13,858 bases of DNA. Source: Clostridiales bacterium. Its GTDB lineage: Bacteria; Bacillota; Clostridia; Lutisporales; Lutisporaceae. The stretch is taken from NCBI GenBank assembly GCA_012842725.1, contig DUSG01000054.1, positions 1 to 13,858 on the forward strand. Reading direction: 5' to 3'. Below are positions 5,875-13,357 of this stretch, one piece after another. The stretch's first letter is position 1, and every line of letters begins with the position of its first letter. Below the pieces are notes generated by a model. The model did not search any database. It was not told where the DNA came from and saw nothing but the letters and a program-made list of their open reading frames with translations. Position numbers and translations under genes: made by a program.

Positions 5875-7857
5875 TCATTTAGCCGCTTTATTCAGAAATA
5901 CTTCACAGGAATCTGCCAACTGCAGCATGTATTCTATGCAACCTGTACTTTCCTGCCCCAACAGATTGCTTCTTAGACGATCCAGATCTGAAACGTCCAA
6001 GCTCTTCTTTTTAAGATGCAACTCAGAAATATACTCCTTCTTATCTTCATCTGTTTTTCTTACAGAATCCATATCTTCCCAATGCATACACTTGTTTCTA
6101 GTCAAATGAATATCCGTAAGCTTTTTTGCAAAATCCTTGTTATATATTTTTAGTATAGGGTCCTTTTCACACTCATCTTTAAACTGTTCCATCATGTAAA
6201 AGTAATAGTCTTTAACCAGACTTCTGAATTGGCCAATCATCATAGTTGCCGGCAATCCTCCTTCATTATGTCCCAGCTTCCTGAGTTCAAAGAGGAGGTA
6301 TTCAGGGTGTAGCATCTGCATAGCCTTCATAACCGGTTGCAAAGCCTTTCTGTTTATTATGGCCTCAAAGGCAGTACAGTAAGGATTGCAGGACGGTGAT
6401 TGGTCAAAACCCGTATCCCTGTAAACATAACTCAAAAGCTCAGCTTGTACGATTTGCTTCCTTATATCTTCATCGATTCTGTCCCATATATTCTGAACGG
6501 ACATACCTTTCAACAATTCACAATTTTCTGTATCCATGCTGTACTTCTCAAACTGACGTTTAAAGTAGTCGCTTATATACCGGTTGTATTCTTCTTTATC
6601 CGCAAATTCCAAAGCTTTGATCCTTTTGTCGGCAGTCAGCTTCTCAATCATGACTTTCTTTGCAAAATCATAGGCATTCCACAACTCTTGGAAAGAATCT
6701 TTCAAAATATCATTGGAAGTTTTAAGAGCATCCATTGCCTCTTTCATTCTCTGTCCGACTTCCTTGTCCTCTTCACTTTCTGTATCCCCATTTTCATCCC
6801 TTTTGACTTCCGCTCTTTTCACATAGTTCATAAAAGCTTCCGATACGAAAGTATCATCTTCGTTGAGCAGCCCCATATCCTGACAGGAATATCTTGCTGA
6901 TTGCTGCAGCGATTCCTCAATATCGGAAATATCTTCGTTGCAGCAGAGATGCTTTAACAATCTCTTCTCCTCATAGGTCATACATTTCCAGTAGGACCTG
7001 AAAATATAGTCGCATCTTTTTTCAACTTCCTGTATGAATTCTGCTTCATTATCGCTGTTCACTTCTTTAACTGTCCCTTTATTTTTTTCCGGATTCTTAT
7101 TATCGATTAAAATGTCCATAGCTTCTTTCAATATACCCGGTACCCGTCCGCCGACTCTGAAGATAAGCTTATCTTCATGGCTGTTAATTCTATACTGATA
7201 TTGGGATAATCTTTTAAGGATATATTTTTTAACATCCGTCACTTCCAATAATTCAAGTTTTATAGGATTATTAAATATACCAGGCAGTCCGGATACCCTG
7301 CACTCTTCTGAAATGGCTTCTATGCTTTTTTTGGTAGCTACAATATACTGGACTCTTCTTTTGTTGTTGTTTGCCAGATTCCTCAAAAACTTAAAATTTT
7401 CTACAGCATCTTCCCGGTTGCCTTCGTTGATGCATTTGGTCATACGGTCAAAATCGTCGATAACAAGGATTGTATCGATACCACGGCTTCGCAGTTTATA
7501 AAATACGCTGTTTAGGGTTTTTTTCAGTTCAGCAATGCTTTCATGGTCTTTACAACCGGAAAATTCCTCTTTCAACTCATATTTCAGATTTATATCGATT
7601 CTATCGTTTTCTTCAATCTCTATTTCAACACAGTCAAACAAAGATTTATAAAAATCCAATGCAGTGGATGGTTCCGAATCAGTTATCTCAACCATAAGAA
7701 GGTTATCCTTTTTAAAATTTGAGATTATATATCTCAGCAGCGAAGATTTTCCCATACCGTCATAACCTACTATTGATACGCTGTCCTGACCGTTAATCCT
7801 ATCATATATTCTGTTTATAACGTCTTCTCGTCCCACTAATTCAGTTCTGCCAATCAA
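5875..7857 (-). CDS. STAND/AAA-type ATPase with C-terminal HEPN-like domain
   Basis: The 660-residue product has an N-terminal P-loop ATPase. Walker A GYDGMGKS lies at about 31-38, Walker B ILVIDDFD at about 130-137, a sensor-like strand YIVATKK near 171-177, and a GGRVPG turn near 236-241 as in STAND/archaeal-type ATPases. A winged-helix-like segment follows (about 288-349), then a charged linker (350-370) and a long helical region. Near the C-terminus R587-N-K-C-M-H592 matches the HEPN signature (Arg, polar residue, three residues, His), used by many HEPN proteins as a metal-independent RNase site. This suggests an NTP-controlled RNA-cleaving effector in the cytoplasm. The TTG at 7857 is chosen because AAGGAGG (7872-7866) lies 8 bases upstream; a frame-open TTG at 7875 would overlap the previous stop but has no ribosome binding site. 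It is the second gene of the operon, 14 bases after the large ATPase gene. The HEPN call rests on motif and helical context. Confidence 0.82.
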   Translation of the reverse strand: MIGRTELVGREDVINRIYDRINGQDSVSIVGYDGMGKSSLLRYIISNFKKDNLLMVEITDSEPSTALDFYKSLFDCVEIEIEENDRIDINLKYELKEEFSGCKDHESIAELKKTLNSVFYKLRSRGIDTILVIDDFDRMTKCINEGNREDAVENFKFLRNLANNNKRRVQYIVATKKSIEAISEECRVSGLPGIFNNPIKLELLEVTDVKKYILKRLSQYQYRINSHEDKLIFRVGGRVPGILKEAMDILIDNKNPEKNKGTVKEVNSDNEAEFIQEVEKRCDYIFRSYWKCMTYEEKRLLKHLCCNEDISDIEESLQQSARYSCQDMGLLNEDDTFVSEAFMNYVKRAEVKRDENGDTESEEDKEVGQRMKEAMDALKTSNDILKDSFQELWNAYDFAKKVMIEKLTADKRIKALEFADKEEYNRYISDYFKRQFEKYSMDTENCELLKGMSVQNIWDRIDEDIRKQIVQAELLSYVYRDTGFDQSPSCNPYCTAFEAIINRKALQPVMKAMQMLHPEYLLFELRKLGHNEGGLPATMMIGQFRSLVKDYYFYMMEQFKDECEKDPILKIYNKDFAKKLTDIHLTRNKCMHWEDMDSVRKTDEDKKEYISELHLKKKSLDVSDLDRLRSNLLGQESTGCIEYMLQLADSCEVFLNKAAK

Positions 7858-7871
7858 TTTCCCTGCCTCCT

Positions 7872-10800
7872 TCAATTATTTAAAACAGTATCCGTCTTTT
7901 CCAATTCTGCTTTTATTTCTTTCACAACGGTATTTATATCTTTCTTTTTCTTTGTCCACAAGCGCAACTGCTCTACGGATATACGCACTGCTAATTTATC
8001 TTTGTTTTCCGTCGAGAGAATTCTGCCGGATTCCAATTCATTGATTTTTGACCTGATCCTATCCCTGTACAAATCCAGCGGAAGAGAGGCAGAAGCACAT
8101 ACTTCCTTCATTCTCTCATACAATATGTCCATGTCCACATAATCATTATAATGTTCCGACAGCTCGCCTATTGTAGCTACCACCAATTTCTTATAAGCAT
8201 CGTTCAATGAGTTCCAGAAATGCAGATACATGTTGGTATTTGTACTGTCCATCAGTTTTTCCGATGCCTTCACTACATCGTCAGGATAAATGACATATCT
8301 GTTCTTCTCTTTGTTCAATAGCTCAACAAGCTTATTGCATATGGCAGTCAGAAAATACGGATGTCCTGACGTTATCCTGATGATCAGATCCACGGCTTCC
8401 GGTATACACAGTACACCATTTTGACTGAGAGGTTTTATGATCATCTCCCTGGCTTCATCCGGCTCCATGAATCCCACTTCCAAAGGCATGGCGGAATCCG
8501 AAATTTTCAACGCCCCATCTTTCATTATATTAAGCAGATATTCTCCTCCGGCTATGAGAAATCTGGTTTTATCAGAATGCTGCATTTTTGCTCTTATGAA
8601 GTTATACAAATCCTTGGAATATATATTTCTCTGCACCTTATATACCACATCATCAAATTCATCCACCAAAATGAGCAAAGACTTATCTCCTATGGATTTC
8701 TCCACTGCCTTAAAAAATATATTTAGCTGTTGGAAAGGTTCTTTTTCAAAATCCTCTTCCAATGGCTTGTCTATATCTATTCCATAGTAATTTTCCAATC
8801 CTTCCGCTATGTTTTCCACAAACAGCCTATATACCAACTTTCCTGTATTGTCAGCATCGAATACTCCCTGGCAGTCGCATTGAATAGGATAAAATCTATC
8901 CTTCATAATGCTTTCTATATAATTGAGCAATGAAGTCTTACCTACTCTTCTCAGTCCATAAATAAGAAAGGTGGTTCTATCGCCGTCATTGTACAGATGA
9001 TCCTTTATCCGCTGCACTATGACCTTCCTGCCAAAGAACTTGCTCTCATCACTTACGGGAGCCGTAGGATATATGCCCTCTGTGATTCTGTCAAAAACGA
9101 AATCCGAAGCTTTTACATCTATACTGTAACTGATGGTCTTAAAGGGGCCGTCTGCATATTTTGTTTCAACCCATATCTCATATTGCCCTTCCTTTTCAAA
9201 CTCATAAATAAACCCTATGGGAAGCTTTTCCTTTTCTCTCAAGGTAACGTTTTTTTCTTCATAGAGAGTTCCCAATACTTCGCCGTCTTTCATTAATTTG
9301 AACTTACAGCTGAAATCGTAGGCTCTTCCCTGTCCTTCGTTGGCAATAAGGAAATGGAAACTGCCTTGCAGCTTATTATCTTTGGCAATGATATGGATGT
9401 TTTCCCGGTTCAAAAAATGTACTTTAACGGCCGGTTTGTTTTCTAACATTTTCAATTCTTTATTGCATATGCGCAGCAGACAATCTAAAAATGGATTTAT
9501 ATTTTGGCTTTTCTCTATCTTAAAGAATTGATAATCAGCTACCTTGCCCATTCGCTCTATCTTTCTTATGGCGTTGTTGAGGAATTTCTTTTTATCCTCA
9601 ATACTTTCAGCTGCTGAATATTTTTCTATTTCTTCAGCAAAGGAAATGAAAAGATTCATTATTCCCTTTTTACCATACCTGTATTTTTTCTGATAAGTTT
9701 TTATGTACTCGCAGCCTTTCCTTGACAAAAAGACGGATATTCTTCTCACATATGACAGATTTTCCAGGATATCAGAAAGATCATCCATGAGAGCAAAGGC
9801 TTTAAAGAATCTCAGATGATAATATCCCAGTTTTTTATCCGATCTATCTATGTTTATCCTATTCTTATCGAAGAACGTGTATCTTGCATACCACATAAGA
9901 TGAGTCTCATAGGCCAAAGCAACCTGTCTTTTGTAATCTCTGTCTTTGATTCGCAACTCCAGTTCTGCCTCGCAGAATTCAGCCATATATGTAAAGAATT
10001 TTTCATACTCCTTCATTTTCTTTGCTGCTGCTGCAGCTTTAAGACTTGCATCCCTCTTTTTGAATAATTCTTCATCCTTCACTATTTGCCCTACATACGG
10101 ATCAGCAACTTTGAACAGTTCTTCATATTGATACTCTATATCCTCTTCACCCTGTATGATTTCAGCCAATAAAGGAGTATGCTTCAAAAATCCTTCTATA
10201 AAGGCTTCAGCATCTTCTATATGTTCAATTTCCAAGAAATCATCTATTATTTCGGCTTCACGGTTTAGTTTTTCCGCGGTTGGTGCTTCATCATCAACCT
10301 CATCCATATCTTTGTATCCTTTGCCGGTTATCAATAATCCTGCAGTATTTTCGTCGTAGCCTTCATAATGCTCCTCTTTTTCTTCTTCTGCAGCTGCTTC
10401 TTCTTCAATCTCATCCGCTTCTTTAAATTCATCATTATTGCTTAATAAACTTCTGAGCAATTCCTTACAGGCTTCGTAAAACTCCTTATCATGCTGAATC
10501 TTTTTCAATTCTTCCTGGGCTTTATCATATTCCTGAGTCAATAAATAACTAAAAGCGCTGAGCACAATAATCGTATCGCTGCTTGAATTTTCATAAGCGG
10601 ATATATATCTTGAAACATAGTCGCTGTATTCCTTTCTTTGGACTATGGAAAATAAAGCTTTGGCAAAGAAACTCTTTTTTTCATAGTCAGCAGGATTAAT
10701 CTCCATGCCTTTGCCCATTCTCATGAGCAAATCACATACATAATACATCAGCTGTGAAACGGAAGCCCCATCTTCTTCCGTCAGATTATTCATAGCATAA

Positions 10801-12779
10801 TGAAAATACTTCTTGGCATCTTCAAAATAAAAGCATCTTACCAAATCAAAACCCAGATCCATATAAATTTTTGAATCCTCTTTTAAATCCCTAATATATA
10901 TTTGGCATATCTCTGATATCAGCTTTTTATTCTTTTCCGCATCGTCGCTGCTTTCAAAAATACTTCTTATGATTTTTCTGCGATCGAAAAAGCTTGTCAT
11001 CAAGAGCATGACAAATTTCTTGGCCATATCATCTTCCAATGTATGGAGGATATGTCCGAAAACTTTCAAGGTGGAATAAGCCCTATTTTGTGATTTTAAA
11101 ATCCTTAGTGCTTCATTGATACCCTCAAAATCGGAGCCTTTGTTTTCATATACAAAAGCAAGAGCAGCATATAAAGATTTATCAATGGTTTCTGCAATGG
11201 CTAATATGCTCTGAAGCTTTCGGCCGTCCTTTTCCATGGACTCTATAAAATCGGTTACGAGATAAAACTTCATGTGAATGATCTTTTTGGTATAGACGGC
11301 CATATTGTTTATAAATCTGCTCACTTCTTCATTTTTAATAATCTCCCAGTGCTCATCTTCCTCCAGGTCTTTCACGATTCCTATACAGTCGTAATCCCTC
11401 GCCTTGAAGCAGATATTTTTAAAAGCCTTTATTAAAGGCCGCAGCTCAGGAGATTCGTTGATTTTTTTGTAAAAGCTCATCAATGCCTCAAGTTCCTGCT
11501 CCGTCTGTATACATAATTCATCTGAATTATCTTTTTCGCCCTTCAAATCTTTCATATCTTTTAATTTTGAAAATACCTCATATCCATCTTCATATCTGTC
11601 ATGGATAAGAGCTGACAGTACAATCATTCTTATATCTTCTATGATCTTTTCAGGTTCGGATTTTAATAAAAACATCAACTTATAATTATTAAAAGCGTCA
11701 TCAATCTGACCGTCAGCCTCCAGCATTCTTCCATAATATTTATATAATTCGTGATCCACCGGATATAGCTCTTTAAATAACCTGAAGACAGACACTCCTG
11801 TTTTCCTCAGCTCATCATTGTCAAAAGCCTTTAATAATTCAAAAAGCTCCTTCCCAGAAGGCACCAGAGGTCCCTTATATACCGCTTCTTTTACCTTATC
11901 TACCAGTTCCTTATCTTTTATGTTTTCAGCAAGTTTTAATATTTGAATTCTTTTTAAGCCGTCCAATACTTCTTTATTCTGTGGATTTGCTTCCAGTTCC
12001 TTTTTAAGAAAATCCTCTAATCTTTCATATTCTTTTATTGAAGAGAGCTTCCTGACAAGACGCATAAGGTCTTTATGAATCCTGTAGTCTTTTATCCTCC
12101 AATTCATGGAGCTATCCATATCCCCGTGCAACTCATTTAATATAGCATTTATCTGCTCGCTGTGGTTCTTGTCATTCTTATTGGACATCAAAATTTTTTT
12201 GATTTCCTGAATGAGATAATATTTGTCATGATGATCATCGTCAGATAAATCCAGAAGCTTGTCCAGAAAATAGTCTACATGAGTAATGAAATGTTTCAAA
12301 TATTGCCTGGATATATTGTACTGTTTCAGAGCCACACTAAAACTTTCAGCCCATAAACCCTTCTCAACGCATACTTTTCTCAGCGTTTCCCATTTATAGA
12401 ACAACTCTGCCTTTTTATGTGACAACTCCCTGTACATTAAATATTGGTAAATGTTAAGGCATTTGTAAGCATGAAGAGGTGAAACGTTTATTAATATTCC
12501 ATAAATTTCCAACCAAGGCATTAAGCAATATTCATCATGCCATAACATCAGCATGTTGAATAACAAATATTGCTCCTTATTTTTCTTATATTTGTCTTTA
12601 AACTCTATAATCAACTGATCGGCAGTTTTTGTCCTATCGAAATTATTGCAAAAAAAATACTCCAACTGTTTCTGTGCCTTGATATAATTGATAACTCTGC
12701 CGTAATTCCCCGACAGAAGTTCTTCCATAAAACCGTCAAGCATAGGCTTACAGGCATCTACCTCTTCAAAACTGAACAT
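7872..12779 (-). CDS. Giant alpha-solenoid protein with C-terminal STAND/AAA-type ATPase
   Basis: This 1,635-residue cytoplasmic protein is first in the operon. Residues 1 to about 780 are almost entirely helical with TPR-like pairs, for example near LYKYYGRMLEADGQIDDAF. An acidic linker rich in Glu and Asp follows (about 783-865), then more helices to about 1110. An Ig-like beta-sandwich lies at about 1113-1223. The ATPase begins near 1235: Walker A GLRRVGKT at 1275-1282, Walker B ILVDEFDD with Asp1373 and Glu1374, a sensor-like RFLIAGG strand, and SGHPYFL near 1471, the G-x-P-Y signature common in STAND-type ATPases. A winged-helix-like tail (about 1525-1616) ends it. The solenoid may sense a partner or serve as a scaffold, with ATP binding driving assembly. 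The ATG at 12779 has GAGGAGGT upstream. An in-frame 44-codon extension to 12911 is rejected because it runs through the promoter and the preceding terminator. I do not recognise a named family for the full architecture. Confidence 0.85.
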   Translation of the reverse strand: MFSFEEVDACKPMLDGFMEELLSGNYGRVINYIKAQKQLEYFFCNNFDRTKTADQLIIEFKDKYKKNKEQYLLFNMLMLWHDEYCLMPWLEIYGILINVSPLHAYKCLNIYQYLMYRELSHKKAELFYKWETLRKVCVEKGLWAESFSVALKQYNISRQYLKHFITHVDYFLDKLLDLSDDDHHDKYYLIQEIKKILMSNKNDKNHSEQINAILNELHGDMDSSMNWRIKDYRIHKDLMRLVRKLSSIKEYERLEDFLKKELEANPQNKEVLDGLKRIQILKLAENIKDKELVDKVKEAVYKGPLVPSGKELFELLKAFDNDELRKTGVSVFRLFKELYPVDHELYKYYGRMLEADGQIDDAFNNYKLMFLLKSEPEKIIEDIRMIVLSALIHDRYEDGYEVFSKLKDMKDLKGEKDNSDELCIQTEQELEALMSFYKKINESPELRPLIKAFKNICFKARDYDCIGIVKDLEEDEHWEIIKNEEVSRFINNMAVYTKKIIHMKFYLVTDFIESMEKDGRKLQSILAIAETIDKSLYAALAFVYENKGSDFEGINEALRILKSQNRAYSTLKVFGHILHTLEDDMAKKFVMLLMTSFFDRRKIIRSIFESSDDAEKNKKLISEICQIYIRDLKEDSKIYMDLGFDLVRCFYFEDAKKYFHYAMNNLTEEDGASVSQLMYYVCDLLMRMGKGMEINPADYEKKSFFAKALFSIVQRKEYSDYVSRYISAYENSSSDTIIVLSAFSYLLTQEYDKAQEELKKIQHDKEFYEACKELLRSLLSNNDEFKEADEIEEEAAAEEEKEEHYEGYDENTAGLLITGKGYKDMDEVDDEAPTAEKLNREAEIIDDFLEIEHIEDAEAFIEGFLKHTPLLAEIIQGEEDIEYQYEELFKVADPYVGQIVKDEELFKKRDASLKAAAAAKKMKEYEKFFTYMAEFCEAELELRIKDRDYKRQVALAYETHLMWYARYTFFDKNRINIDRSDKKLGYYHLRFFKAFALMDDLSDILENLSYVRRISVFLSRKGCEYIKTYQKKYRYGKKGIMNLFISFAEEIEKYSAAESIEDKKKFLNNAIRKIERMGKVADYQFFKIEKSQNINPFLDCLLRICNKELKMLENKPAVKVHFLNRENIHIIAKDNKLQGSFHFLIANEGQGRAYDFSCKFKLMKDGEVLGTLYEEKNVTLREKEKLPIGFIYEFEKEGQYEIWVETKYADGPFKTISYSIDVKASDFVFDRITEGIYPTAPVSDESKFFGRKVIVQRIKDHLYNDGDRTTFLIYGLRRVGKTSLLNYIESIMKDRFYPIQCDCQGVFDADNTGKLVYRLFVENIAEGLENYYGIDIDKPLEEDFEKEPFQQLNIFFKAVEKSIGDKSLLILVDEFDDVVYKVQRNIYSKDLYNFIRAKMQHSDKTRFLIAGGEYLLNIMKDGALKISDSAMPLEVGFMEPDEAREMIIKPLSQNGVLCIPEAVDLIIRITSGHPYFLTAICNKLVELLNKEKNRYVIYPDDVVKASEKLMDSTNTNMYLHFWNSLNDAYKKLVVATIGELSEHYNDYVDMDILYERMKEVCASASLPLDLYRDRIRSKINELESGRILSTENKDKLAVRISVEQLRLWTKKKKDINTVVKEIKAELEKTDTVLNN

Positions 12780-12808
12780 AACATACCTCCTCAAATGGAT
12801 ATGGTATT

Positions 12809-12829
12809 GAATATTCGACAATATTTGTC
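12809..12829. promoter_or_regulatory. Adjacent palindromes in the ATPase operon leader (candidate operator)
   Basis: Two palindromes abut: GAATATTC (12809-12816, perfect 8 bp) and GACAATATTTGTC (12817-12829, 5-bp arms around 3 bases). They lie just downstream of the predicted -10 (12842-12847), between promoter and ribosome binding site. A bound repressor there would block transcription. The WYL proteins encoded nearby are obvious candidates, but nothing in the sequence proves the link. Confidence 0.4.
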
Positions 12830-12841
12830 TTTTTCCCTCTA

Positions 12842-12850
12842 ATGATAGCA
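12842..12850 (-). promoter_or_regulatory. Extended -10 promoter of the ATPase operon
   Basis: Read on the minus strand, TGC followed by TATCAT gives an extended -10 element with one mismatch. The hexamer 17 bases upstream (TTATTA) is a poor -35, which an extended -10 can tolerate. Transcription would start near 12835, leaving a leader of about 55 bases to the ATG. The promoter lies just after the upstream terminator hairpin, so the operon has its own start. Confidence 0.5.
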
Positions 12851-12869
12851 CTTTTTTAAAAGCATAATA

Positions 12870-12912
12870 AATGCGGATATGGAACCGATGAATGTCTTTC
12901 CATATCCGCATT
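12870..12912 (-). terminator. Perfect 15-bp inverted repeat, terminator of the small repeat-protein gene
   Basis: AATGCGGATATGGAA (12870-12884) and its exact reverse complement (12898-12912) form a 15-bp stem around a 13-base loop. It lies 21 bases after the stop of the repeat-protein gene. On the minus strand it is followed by TTTATTATGCTTTT, which fits an intrinsic terminator insulating the ATPase operon from upstream transcription. Confidence 0.8.
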
Positions 12913-12933
12913 ACCAGTAAATCTATCTGCCTT

Positions 12934-13248
12934 CTAATACCAGAAAGAACCCAAAAGCAACAGAATCAATACAGCACCAAGCAAACCTCTGAATCCGCTG
13001 TTACCATAACCCAGATAGTTTCCTCTAGCATCGTATAATCTGTAATTTCTACCATTATAGTATCCTAAAACTCTATTACAGCAGGCTGAGTATACGCAAC
13101 CTCTGTCTATATAAGCCAAAGGCCTTCTGCAGGCATCATATACCCTGCAACCGTCCGTATATCCCATGACTCTGCCGCAGCTATCATAAATTGTGTTACC
13201 GGCTACGTATCCGCGCAAATTTCCTCTTGAATCATAAAACCTTTCCAA
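12934..13248 (-). CDS. Small cysteine-rich repeat protein with C-terminal membrane segment
   Basis: The 104-residue product has five copies of a unit of about 16-19 residues built as aromatic-Tyr-Asp, two residues, Gly-Arg/Asn, x-x-Gly-Tyr. The units start near residues 4, 20, 36, 52 and 71, which suggests short beta-hairpins forming a propeller- or flower-like fold. It may belong to the proteins called 4-fold beta flower, though I cannot confirm that here. Cysteines at 24, 34, 40, 51, 56 and 57 lie in the middle repeats. The last 19 residues are a hydrophobic stretch (about 86-104, with AVLILLLLG), a likely tail anchor. No signal peptide is seen. The TTG start is supported by AGGCGG 7 bases upstream and the lack of a better start. 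The gene is about 110 bases downstream of the acetyltransferase gene. Function unknown. Confidence 0.8.
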   Translation of the reverse strand: MERFYDSRGNLRGYVAGNTIYDSCGRVMGYTDGCRVYDACRRPLAYIDRGCVYSACCNRVLGYYNGRNYRLYDARGNYLGYGNSGFRGLLGAVLILLLLGSFWY

Positions 13249-13287
13249 AATATCACCGCCTCTTGATTTAGAAATTTATCTCCCTGC

Positions 13288-13317
13288 TACTATATATGTG
13301 GCATGTACTATATTTGT
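13288..13317 (-). repeat. 12-bp direct repeat upstream of the small repeat-protein gene
   Basis: TACTATATATGT (13288-13299) and TACTATATTTGT (13306-13317) are direct copies with one mismatch and an 18-base period, about two helical turns less three bases. Read on the minus strand each contains TATAGT, a -10-like hexamer, so they may be a promoter region, a regulator site, or chance in AT-rich DNA. No other signal is seen in the 109-base gap. Confidence 0.3.
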
Positions 13318-13357
13318 TAATGATATTTTGGAAAAGTTACAGTATTGCATATTAGTA

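Noticed and set aside
7858..7875. TTG at 7875 as start of the ATPase-HEPN protein
   Set aside because: It has no ribosome binding site, and AAGGAGG itself lies inside this extension, placed 8 bases before the TTG at 7857.
9816..10359. Several plus-strand frames opposite the giant ATPase gene
   Set aside because: They are short, overlap each other, lack ribosome binding sites, and mirror the helical and acidic coding of the minus strand.
7872..12779. The ATPase as a transposon regulator (TnsC-like)
   Set aside because: No transposase, integrase or terminal repeats are visible. The solenoid and beta-sandwich architecture does not fit TnsC.
12780..12911. A 44-codon N-terminal extension of the giant ATPase protein
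   Set aside because: It would run through the upstream gene's terminator, the extended -10 and the palindromes. The ATG at 12779 has a strong GAGGAGGT at the right distance.
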